A DNA stretch of 64,000 bases from NCBI RefSeq assembly GCF_000143415.4, contig NW_003314267.1, positions 124,001-188,000 on the forward strand, read 5' to 3'. Source of the stretch: Selaginella moellendorffii (taxonomy: Eukaryota > Streptophyta > Lycopodiopsida > Selaginellales > Selaginellaceae). Position numbers and translations under genes: made by a program. The notes below the pieces were generated by a model that saw only the letters and a list, made by a program, of their open reading frames with translations, ran no database searches and was not told where the DNA came from. Of the stretch, positions 1 through 9,000 are shown piece by piece (the first letter of the stretch is position 1; each line of letters starts with the position of its first letter).

Positions 1-1492
1 TCTCTTGATTCTTCATGTTGTCTAATAACCATAAATGCAACACATGGAAGAATATAAACTGCTATACTGGAGAGGAAAGATCCCACAACTGAGTTTATCG
101 ATCCAAAAAATGGTAGCATAAGTGCAAATAAACATATTATAAGCACAATGGGTATCCTTGCAAAATATTTTATAGTTTGGTTATTGGAGTGATGAATGCC
201 TAGCATCTTTTCCCACATTGCAAAAACAGGAACTATAAATGCTGCAAACTCAATTATCTGCACAATAAAAGTTTGTGAATTACAATGTAAACTTAAGAAA
301 TAAACCTTTTGACCTGATGAGCTAGCATGAGAATTACTGCTATAGTCTTAAATTTAGATGGAGAAAAAACGGCAAGAGCATTTGGATGTTCAAGCATTTT
401 ATCTCCAAACCTCCAATATACACTTATTGCAGATGGTAATGTAAGTGTGAGAATATAGAGAATGGCATAGACATAAACAAACTTGAATTTTCTTGGCTGG
501 TCCATAGCTTCTATTATCTCCCTTCATTGAAAGTATAGGCCTTTGTAAGGAAATATGATTTTGTTGATACTTACAGGGTTAGAGCATGACTGCCAAATGT
601 GTAAATAATATTTGTAGTTCCTGTGAAGTACTCAACTGAGCTTGTTGGGCCTGTATGTACAGCATTCTGATGCTGCAAAGCAAACATTATATATTCCAGA
701 GTTTAATTTTCAGAATCTCCTACCTTTTCAAAAAATAGTGCAGCAATTGTCATGTACCAAGCAGTGTAACTTGTCATAAAAACACCTAAGAACATCCAAA
801 GGTGATAATTGCGAGCCATTCGAATGAATAATGTAGAGAAACATATAGCTCCAAAAATATATGTCCAAGTCCTTTTATCAAGGTTGTCATTTATGTACCA
901 TACAGTGCTGTAGTCCAATTTTAAGAATTATACAAGATCCTTATTAAAATACTCACTTCCCACAAGCTACCAACTGAATTGTTGCAGCACTCAACATCAG
1001 CATGCAGTTGAATAGCAAACCAAGTGCTTTCCACCATCGACCCAAAAGGGCTTCCAAAACTTCATACCACTGCCACCAAAGCATTTGTTCATAGAAGATC
1101 TTATGAGAAATTCATTCCTTTTCAGACCTGAATAATATGATTTTCTTTTCGTAATTTTTGCGAGTCTAATATCCAAATATAATCAGCATACAGGGATGTA
1201 GTCATATAGCAGCTCCAACATCCAAGAGCGCCATATAAAAGCTGAAATACCACTCCTGATGCCAGCCCCATTTGAGCAAAAGAGTGTGGGAGCGTAAGAA
1301 GAACTTGCGCTACCTACAAGAGTGAAGAAAAATTCCAAATCTACAAAGTAAAATGTGCTGTAGAGAAGCATTTACTTGCACAGTAGTGGCTGTGAGCCAT
1401 GCATCAAACGCGGAGCCTCGCCGGAGGAAAACTCTACTAATCTGATCTTCCATTGCACTAGTTCTAGTGCTTCTATTTCCAAAGGATTCCAT
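1..1492 (-). CDS. LAX: AUX/LAX-family auxin influx carrier, C-terminus cut by window edge
   Basis: Proton-coupled auxin uptake carrier of the plasma membrane (amino acid/auxin permease family). Exons by splicing: 1376..1492, 1128..1313, 957..1069, 724..907, 575..672, 314..521, <1..257; introns are 49-62 bp and every junction keeps frame. The spliced protein follows Arabidopsis AUX1 almost motif for motif: QVLLTLPHSFAQMG, a WYEVLEALLG-like stretch, YINDNLDKRTWTYIFGA, YTAWYMTIAAL, TSSVEYFTGTTNIIYTFG, KFKFVYVYAILYILTLTLPS, then IPIVLIICLFALMLPFFGS in the last exon. The N-terminus is short (GSAFDAW where AUX1 has GSVYDAW). The start is taken at 1492; an in-frame ATG at 1525 adds 11 residues. The last transmembrane segments and the stop lie left of the window. 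Family call is firm; whether it is orthologous to AUX1 or to a LAX is not resolved. Confidence 0.93.
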
Positions 1493-1693
1493 GAGAATGT
1501 AGAGTTCGGTATTGCGTACTCCCAAAGCTTATCGCTTTTAGAGCCCTTGCAGTCAAGTTCCAAGTCTTTTGAGGATATGAAAACGATTTGGCAGGCAAAG
1601 GACTTCCGTTTTGTCCAAATCAGATGACATCACAGACTCGGAATTCAAGTCAAGAATTTTACGTTGAAGGATTGCCATTTTCGAAGGAACAAA

Positions 1694-2008
1694 CTAGAAC
1701 AAGTCAAGTGTACAAAAACGTGAATTGTCGCAAGCACAAAAATCCTTGCGTCCTGCCGCAAGGAATTTAAACCTTTGATCGATCAGTGCGTCTTTCTTCG
1801 TTGTCTGGGTTTCTCTGTCATGACCTTGTAGATCCAAAATGCCTGCTTGGACGGATAAACAAAAGAAAGAAAAGATAGCCAAAGAGCTTACAAATGCGAG
1901 AAGATGCGCCACGACGAGCGCCACAACGAGGAAAGGAACGTATCTTACGAGCGTGGGATTGTCCGCGGCAGCATGGCGATGGAATCTAGCACTGCTCTTG
2001 AGCTCCAT
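1694..2008 (-). CDS. Hypothetical 104-aa single-span protein
   Basis: Uninterrupted ORF of 104 aa that I do not recognise. The N-terminal 20 residues are polar and basic, followed by a strong hydrophobic segment (about residues 24-55, VVALVVAHLLAFVSSLAIFS region) and a charged C-terminal tail. It sits directly upstream of the AUX/LAX gene on the same strand, so it could alternatively be a leader exon or a 5'UTR ORF of that gene, although I found no good splice linking the two. The layout (short polar head, one long hydrophobic span) resembles the membrane segment of the ORF at 2055-2942. No functional claim is made. Confidence 0.35.
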   Translation of the reverse strand: MELKSSARFHRHAAADNPTLVRYVPFLVVALVVAHLLAFVSSLAIFSFFCLSVQAGILDLQGHDRETQTTKKDALIDQRFKFLAAGRKDFCACDNSRFCTLDLF

Positions 2009-2054
2009 TTTTCCGCCCCAAAAGCCCTAGCCCTCAGTTAAAATGCCCTAAACT

Positions 2055-2942
2055 CTAAAATGCATGGAGAGAATTATCGTCAAAAGAAGAATAAACTGAG
2101 TAATTTAGAGCCGACGAGTTGATCGATCCCACACGATTCCTCTCACGCTTCCGCCAAGGCGTTAAGTCCGACCTCCTCATGCCGACGAGCACGGAGATGC
2201 AAAACAGTATGAAGACGAAGGCGAGCACCGCAACGACCGGGAGCAGCACTAGTCCTGATGCCACTGCCGCTGCTCCAAAACTGCCGCCGATCCTCAGGCG
2301 CGAGCTGCTCTCGCTGCAAATGCTAGCGCCGGGGGTGATGCCCAAGGGATCCAGGCAAAGCAAGCTCCGCCGGTGCTCCCACAAGGATCGATCCACTTCC
2401 TGCTCAGTAACACCGCGACCTTCTTCGAGAGGATATGGAAAAACGCGAGACCGACGCGTCCCTCGCTGGCGATGTCGACCGGAGCTGCTTCCAAATTCGA
2501 GACCAACGCGTCCCTCGCTGGTGGTGTCGACCAGAGCTGCTCCTGCGACGCTGGTTGAGGAGGGGAGTCCCATTCTCGCCACTTCTTCCACTATCTCGGG
2601 AAGAGCTGCAACCTTAAGAGTCGACAGAGCTGCTGCTTGAACACCATCCTTGAGAGTCGACCGAATCACTGCGTGATCGACTTTTCCCACTCCTGCTGGA
2701 TAAGGGAGAGCCAACGGTTGACCACCACTCACGGCTAGAGATGGATCTTTTCCTGTGCAATCCGGTGAGTCCGAGCTAGTTGAGGATGGGAGTCCCAAGG
2801 TGGCGGATCCTTGACACGCCAAGGTGGCGGAGACTCCATTCTCGCCGCTTCTTCCAACGGGAGTGCCAAGGTTGGTGCTGCTAGAGATGGATCTCATGAC
2901 ACACCAAGGTGGTGGCGACTCCATTCTCACCACTTCTTCCAA
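2055..2942 (-). CDS. Hypothetical 295-aa Ser/Gly-rich single-span protein over minisatellite DNA
   Basis: Single ORF on the minus strand. Residues 1-220 are low-complexity, rich in Ser, Gly, Ala and Val, and contain recognisable internal duplications (repeated LPSSTS and SEGRVGLEF/SEGRVGLAF-type stretches in overlapping frames). A clear hydrophobic segment lies near residues 228-252 (LLPVVAVLAFVFILFCISVL), followed by a basic tail (WRKRERNR). The 5' third overlaps tandem DNA repeats, so the start codon may lie elsewhere. I do not recognise a family. A tail-anchored or type-I-like membrane protein is possible; a chance ORF in GC-rich repeat DNA is the alternative. Confidence 0.35.
   Translation of the reverse strand: MEEVVRMESPPPWCVMRSISSSTNLGTPVGRSGENGVSATLACQGSATLGLPSSTSSDSPDCTGKDPSLAVSGGQPLALPYPAGVGKVDHAVIRSTLKDGVQAAALSTLKVAALPEIVEEVARMGLPSSTSVAGAALVDTTSEGRVGLEFGSSSGRHRQRGTRRSRVFPYPLEEGRGVTEQEVDRSLWEHRRSLLCLDPLGITPGASICSESSSRLRIGGSFGAAAVASGLVLLPVVAVLAFVFILFCISVLVGMRRSDLTPWRKRERNRVGSINSSALNYSVYSSFDDNSLHAF
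2440..2545. repeat. Tandem duplication of about 54 bp
   Basis: Two near-identical copies of a unit containing ACGCGTCCCTCGCTGG and GTCGACC follow each other here (starting near 2448 and 2500). The unit is a multiple of three and so keeps the overlapping minus-strand ORF open. Confidence 0.7.
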
Positions 2943-3085
2943 CTCGGGATCCGGAGTGCCAATGTTGATGCTGCTAGACTAGAGATGGAAACTTCGCAGC
3001 TCTCATGACACACCAAGGTGGTCTCGCCACCTCTTCCAACTCAGGATCCGGGAGTGCCAATGTTGGTGGCTGCTTGTCATGAGAG
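2790..3085. repeat. Minisatellite, about three degenerate units of roughly 95-110 bp
   Basis: The series CACACCAAGGTGG, then CTCCATTCTC, CTTCTTCCAACTC, GGGAGTGCCAA.GTTG and GCTGCTAGA recurs in the same order near 2808, 2898 and 3008 with small deletions. A further truncated unit is visible near 2730-2810. Confidence 0.75.
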
Positions 3086-3307
3086 TATCTAGAGTATCTC
3101 TCAGCGCGCTGGCTTATACACAAAAACAAAAGCAAAAACCTGCAAGAACCGAGGCAGCTTGAGAATTATGACGAGTCGATAAACCACCTTAAAAATCTTG
3201 CTCATTGTTGAAGTAGTTAAAAAGTACATACTTTTTACTCTTATGTTGGATACTTTCAGCTAGAATGCTTTTACAAACTTTTTGAAAAATTTGGGACTCT
3301 CTTTTCG

Positions 3308-5003
3308 TCAGCATACAACACTCTTCTCTTCTACATCCGGTATGACAACATCGCTCCTCATAAAAGGCTTCCACTTCACGGGCACCCGAGCACCTGCTTG
3401 CACACACAGCTCCACCACTGCGGGTGCCTGTCCATAGTACCGCCGCAGCTCCGGCCGCAGAGCCGGGCTATGGCCGCTCGGGACGTGCCACACGAAATTC
3501 GGAGGAAAGATATCGCTCAGCGCGGCCTCTTGCCACCCGTGCTTGCCATCCCGCTGCTGGTGCTTGAAAGCTCCGCAAATCTTCACCCGGTGGCCGCGAG
3601 GCCCGACGTGGATCTCGGGACAGTAACCGCACGCCTTGACAACGTACTTCTTCATCATCAGCTGGACCCCCTTCCTCACCGTGTGGAACGCCTCGATAGT
3701 TCTCTCGGCCGTCGCCACTATCTCGTCTCTTGCCGGATCAAAAACTCTTCCCTCCAGGAAGCTCTCTTCACTACCTTGGGCCTCTTCTTCGATTCCGCCA
3801 ACTTGGTCTTCTTCTTCTTCTTCTTCTTCTTCTTCGTCTTCTTCCCTGTTAGTGGTTTCCAGCTCTTCGTCCCCATCCTCGGCTTCGTTCGGCTCCCCAA
3901 AGATGGTGTTGTCAGTCCCTGGCCTTAGCATCTTGCGGACAAATCTCCCTTCCTTGGTCGAGTCTTTCCTGCCCGCAGTGTGCCCGGAATCGCCAGGAAA
4001 TCCCGTATACGGCTTGAGCAGCCGGGACTCGGCAACTTGAGCTCGGCCGCTGCCGACCTGCCTGCCGGATATCCTGGCCCATCTCACCACCGGATAGTCC
4101 GGATGCTCGTAGCCAGCTTGGATGCAGAGCTCGGTGATGGCACACAGCCTGGGAACCGAGAACCTTTGCTCGTGGATGATCGGAGACGCCAGCCTATCCA
4201 GGATGTGGTAGCACTCTGTTGGAACGAGCACGTCCGGGGGATAGGCTTTTATCCACGCGTGAGCGCCTCGCCGTGAAGCACAGCCGGAGCCTTTGCAAGT
4301 TCTTATCAGGTGGCCGGACGCTCCAACATGGATGTCTTTGCAGCAACTGTGTGAAGATCACTGTGTCAAGACTTTAGAAATGACTACAAAGCAGAGACGA
4401 GAGACGAGAGACTTACCTGCAAGCTTGCACCGGAACAACTTCCATGAGTTTCTTCACCCCTTCTTCCAGGATTCCGAGCTGCTTCATCACCTCGTACGCC
4501 ACGGGAATGAGGCGCTCCACGAGCATCCCGTTGCGTGGAGCGTCCCAAAAGTGTGGTATCAGCCCCAGCTTCTTCCTTCGTCGGCTCTCCCGGAGGACGA
4601 GCTTGATCGGCCTCACGTATGGTCTCTTCTTGTTGGTCGGGAGAACCGGCGGTAGATCGAGGTTCTGCGGGAACACGTACTCTGGGACCGAGTGGAAAAC
4701 ATCCTTCGATCCGGGAGAACTTTGCTGGCACATTCTAACGGAGTAGAGTCTGGAGATTTTTCTTCCTTTTCCGATGGTCTGGATCGAGAAAACAGAAGAA
4801 CAAGTGAGGCAAATGCAATGCAAAGCTCTCGAAATCTTCAATCAGAACGAACGCATCGCATTTTCACAAGGAGAAGCGCCAAAATCAGAGGCACTCACCT
4901 GAAATCCAGGCGCGCAATGCCGCTGAGAGGAAATCCGGCTCCGAGCGCCTAGAAACGAGCACGGGCATCCGCTGGCCAGGGCCGCATTGCTCTCCCCCGC
5001 CAT
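3308..5003 (-). CDS. APO: APO protein (accumulation of photosystem one family), organellar
   Basis: APO proteins are plant-specific organellar RNA-binding proteins; APO1 supports intron splicing and photosystem I/4Fe-4S cluster accumulation. Exons 4899..5003, 4417..4778 and 3308..4346 splice to 1,506 nt (501 aa); AtAPO1 is about 436 aa. The N-terminus is Ser/Arg/Ala-rich like a transit peptide. Then comes a PQNLDLPPVLPTNKK block, a first APO repeat (VQACSCCKDIHVGASGH, RTCKG, DVLVPTECYHILDR, FSVPR, ELCIQAG), an acidic Glu-rich linker of variable length, and a second APO repeat (KACGYCPEIHVGPRGHRVK, CGAFKHQQRDGKHGWQ, FPPNFVWHV, ELCVQAGARVP). Introns are 70 and 120 bp. The long acidic linker and extra N-terminal length are the only departures from the family. 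Its start codon is 35 bp from that of the divergent gene at 5039. Confidence 0.93.
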
Positions 5004-5038
5004 AGCCAGTCACTATAAACCCTAAATAAATCTTTTCT
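5004..5038. promoter_or_regulatory. Very short divergent intergenic region with telo-box
   Basis: Only 35 bp separate the APO start codon (minus strand, 5003) from the start codon of the 62-aa gene (plus strand, 5039). The interval contains a plant telo-box AAACCCTAA at 5017-5025, preceded by CTATAA. The two transcripts must either overlap at their 5' ends or have extremely short leaders. Confidence 0.6.
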
Positions 5039-5282
5039 ATGCCCAGGACAAAGCATCCACTCCCGGCAAAGAAGCAAAGGTACTTGATCAAGAGATGGGC
5101 AGTGGGCGCTCTCCAAGATAGAGCCAAGTTTATCTTCGACAACATCGAATCCACCAGGTAGTCTTCTCTCTCTCTCTTTCTCGCCATTCTCACTCCATCT
5201 CTTTTCATCCAGACAAATGGCCCGGTCTTTGAAAAGTCTGCTGGACGAAGCGATCGAGCTCGCAAGAAAAGGCAAAGGATAG
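5039..5282 (+). CDS. Small basic 62-aa protein, two exons (unrecognised)
   Basis: Exon 1 is 5039..5157 and exon 2 is 5213..5282, joined through a 55-bp intron with a pyrimidine-rich tract of CT repeats and a CATCCAG acceptor. The spliced frame is open for exactly 63 codons including TAG, with the codon split AG|A. The product starts MPRTKHPLPAKKQRYLIKRW, is strongly basic at the N-terminus, and continues into an amphipathic, probably helical, Leu/Ala/Lys-rich half ending ELARKGKG. Neither exon alone is long enough to stand out as an ORF. I do not recognise a family; the basic N-terminus could target an organelle or bind nucleic acid, which is inference. Confidence 0.7.
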
Positions 5283-5393
5283 CAAGATCATCGCTTACTC
5301 GCAAGCTCCAAACCAAAGAAAAACCAATCGCTATCACTTGTACAAGTAGGTAGTGCTAGAAACTAGAAATCCAAACCTTCGAGCGATCGTTCT

Positions 5394-8300
5394 TTAGTGG
5401 ACGATGTGCTCCAGCTTCTTCGGCCTCTTGTAGTATTTGAGTAGCAGCGACGAGCACACGACGCTCACGGACGAGGCCGCCATGGCAGCTCCAGCGATCC
5501 ATGGTGGAAGCCGGAACCTCGCGGAAGGATAGAGCGCTCCAGCCGCGATTGGGATTCCCAGGACGTTGTATCCCAGAGCCCAGGCGTAGTTGAGTCGGAT
5601 CCTCGAGAACGTCTTCCTGGACAAGTCGATGGCGGTGACCACGTCCTCGAGGTGGCTCTTCATGAGAACTATGTCCGCGGCCTCGATCGCTATGTCCGTG
5701 CCGGCACCAATGGCAACTCCAACGTCCGCGGCAACCAGAGCTGGGGAATCGTTGATACCATCTCCGACCATTGCGACCACCATGCCCGCGCTCTAAAGTT
5801 TCAAAACCAAAGCTTTAGTCTCGAGCTTGGAAAGAGAAATGGCCAACTTACTTGCAACTCCTTGACTCTCTCGGCCTTGGCTTTTGGATCGGCCTCGGCG
5901 ATCACGTCCTCCGTCCGGATACCAACCTCTCGAGCAACCGCGAGAGCTGTGCCTCGGTTATCTCCAGTCACTATGATGGTCTTGATCTTCATCAGCTTGA
6001 GCATGGAGATCACTGCCGGTGCCTCTGGTTTGATCGGGTCTGCTATGGAGATGATGCCCGTGAGTTCCCCGTCGACTGCAACCAGCACCGCCGTCCTGGC
6101 CAGCACTTCAACGTCCTTGAGCTGCTCTGAGGCTTCCAGAGGAAGTGAGACCCCGTTCTCAGACATGAGTTTTTGGTTCCCAACCAGCAGTCCTTTTCCC
6201 ATCACAACTGCTTGAATTCCCTGTCCAGGGATAGCTTTGAAATCCTCCACTTGCTGCTGCTCAAATGGTTCTTCTGCGCTCAGACCTTTTGCAAACTCGA
6301 CTATTGCCTTGGCTAGGGGATGCTCGCTGTTGGTCTGTGACAACAAAACCAAACATGTTAAAATACTTGTCGAGACGGAAACACATCCCTCGTACCTCGG
6401 CACTAGCAACGATCGTAAAGAACACCTTCAGAGCAATGTTCTGAAATAGCTTCGTGTTAACAACACTCGGCTCTCCCTTCGTAAGTGTACCCGTCTTGTC
6501 GAACACAATGCAGTCAACCTGAAAATAAACAGCTCAAGTACAACTCTCTCGGACGTGAACTACTTACGTTGCGTGCCATCTCCAAAGCAGCACCACCTTT
6601 GATAAGAACACCTTGCGTGGCTCCTTTTCCAGTTGAAACCATGACAGCAGTAGGCGTAGCAAGCCCCAGAGCGCAAGGACACGCAATGACCAGCACAGCG
6701 ATGCCGAATTGAAGTGCCAGTTCGAACTCGTCCATGCTCGATGGGATCCAAGACTTGGGATACCAGCTAGCTTTTCCAGCAGCAAACCACAGACCCCATG
6801 TTAAAGCTGATGCAAGAACAACCTGAAAGAAGTAAAAGAAGACCATCAGTCACACAACAGCGAAACATATACACGTACCATGGGAACGAAGTATCGAGAT
6901 ATACGATCAGCGAACTTCTGAACGGGAGCTTTGGCCATTTGTGCCGCCTCCACCAGTCTAACGATCTGTGCAAGAGCCGTCTCGGATCCAACATGAGTTG
7001 CCCGTACGTGAAGCACCCCGTTTTCGTTCATAGTCCCACCAATGACTTTGTCTCCGCCGTGTTTTGCAACCGGTCGAGCTTCACCAGTAATCATGCTCTC
7101 GTTTACGTGACTCTGTCCCCAAGTTACCTCTCCATCCGCTGGCACTTTGGAGCCAGGCAAGACTTTGACGATGTCGTTTCGTTGTATGAGCTGCGTACTT
7201 ATTTCACGCTCGGAAACAACGGTTCCTCCCTCGTCCACCGTGAGAAGGATGGCCGTATCCGGCGTAAGACTCATGAGTTTCGCAATGGCCTCCGACGTTT
7301 TCCCTTTGGCCAGAACCTCCAGGAACTTCCCCAGCAAGATAAACGATATGAGCATGGAACTCGTCTCGAAAAAGTCCGTCCCTTCGAAGGAATGGGACGT
7401 CGCAGATCGTAGAACAGTGTAGACCGAGTAGAAGTACGCAGCATTCGTTCCGAGAGCTATGAGAACGTCCATGTTGGCCGAGCCATGTCGCAGCGCATTG
7501 TAAGCCCCGACGTAGAAACGCCACCCAATGATGAACTGGACTGGTGTAGACAAGACCCAGCGCAGTATCTGTCCGATGGACAACATGTTGATCACCTTCT
7601 TCTCGATGTGTCTCTTGATGCCCGGAGTGTACATGAACACCATCCCCAGCAAGAACACCGGAACCGTGAAGATTATGCTCCATAAGAAGAGGTTCCAGTA
7701 GTGCTTGATCTCGGTCTTCATATCCGGACGACGGTCTGCTCCCATAGCCAAACGAGCTTTGTACATATTCGCCGGTCCCGTCTGCTCGATGATCTCTATG
7801 AAACATCGCGGTCCTGTTAAGTCCGGGTCGTAAGAAACCACCACTCTTTCCTCCGTAGGGAAAAGCTCCACCTCCGTCACCCCAGCCAAAGCCTCGAGCG
7901 AGGTGACGATGTTTCGAAAGCCTTCCTGCGAATGCACCCCTTCCAGCTGCAAGTGGACCTTGTTCCTCTCCTCTCCGGCGCTGATCAGCTCGGCCTCGAA
8001 GCCGACATCCTCCACAGCTTCCATAAGTTTCGCGCAGCTCACCACTCTGGGGTCATGGAGGATCTCAGCCTGCTCGGTGGCGAGAGCCACCACCGCAGTC
8101 TTCACCCCCTGGATCTTCCTGAGCGCCGCCTCGATCGAACCCGAGCACGACGTGCAAGTCATACCTCTGACACGGAGACGACACACTGTGGTCGACTGCT
8201 CGACAGGATCTTCCAAGAGGGCCGCGTCAAAGCCAGCGTCGACAATGGCTTCGCGGATAGTCTCTACCTGGGAAGTGGGAAAACAGGACAACGACGACTT

Positions 8301-8657
8301 TTAGATCGAAAGAAAAGTTCTTCGCTTCTAAAGAATAAAGAAAGAACTTACGTCAACGAAAGCTGGGTGAAAGACAACCTGGGCCTTCTCTTGGATCACC
8401 GCCACCGCCGCCTCTTTGATCCCCGGGAGTCTTTTGAGAGCCTTTTCGATAGATCCAGCACAGGCAGTGCATTCCATGCCGGTTACCTTGAAGGAGACGC
8501 TCTGGATTTGCGCGGCGTCGATGTCGGGCCTGGGCGGCGAGGGAGGATACCTCGGCATGGATGGATAGCGAGCGGGCAGGAGCACCGCCGCCGGATCGGG
8601 CGACGGCGATCCGTCGATCGCCTTGACAAGAACCATGTCGATGCCGCGATTCGACAT
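5394..8657 (-). CDS. HMA5: Copper-transporting P1B-type ATPase, HMA5-like
   Basis: Exports Cu(I) by ATP hydrolysis across plasma membrane or endomembranes. Six exons: 8352..8657, 6879..8267, 6568..6822, 6396..6518, 5852..6334, 5394..5792, giving 2,955 nt (984 aa; AtHMA5 is about 995). Introns are 49-84 bp. Two N-terminal heavy-metal domains carry [10 protein letters not shown] (Cys 63 and 66) and [10 protein letters not shown] (Cys 140 and 143); a third HMA-like fold has no CxxC, as in plant HMA5/RAN1. Downstream are TGEARP in the actuator (TGES is usual), the membrane CPC in [15 protein letters not shown] (about 613-615), phosphorylation site DKTGTLTKG (D about 657), SEHPLAKA in the nucleotide-binding domain, and [10 protein letters not shown] (about 862). 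All catalytic residues are present, so it is probably functional. HMA5 is preferred over RAN1/HMA7 on overall similarity but the two are close. Confidence 0.95.
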
Positions 8658-9000
8658 TGCGAGACCTGGGATCGACGAGGAATTGAGTGAAATTCAAACA
8701 AGAAAGCCTGTGATTATACAATACCCTAGGCGCTCCAAGATCGAAGAGGAAAGGATGAAGGGAATGCGAGCTTGCGATTGCCAGTGACAGCGCCTGCGCA
8801 GCGCCACCGATCAGTCAATGCGATGCGATCATGCGTGAGCAGATGCCGGGAGCTTTGCGTTTGAAAAAACCCTCGTCCCCAATCTCTACCGTCGATTTAA
8901 ATGGGCCACGTGTCCTCATTTTTAAAAACAAACGCTTAATCTATTTTAACTATTATATTTTAGTGCCAGTTTTGACTTTATTGCAAGCTCCAAAATCTCA

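Noticed and set aside
3398-4040. Plus-strand ORFs with Phe or Ser runs opposite the APO gene
   Set aside because: Antisense of the Glu-rich linker of APO.
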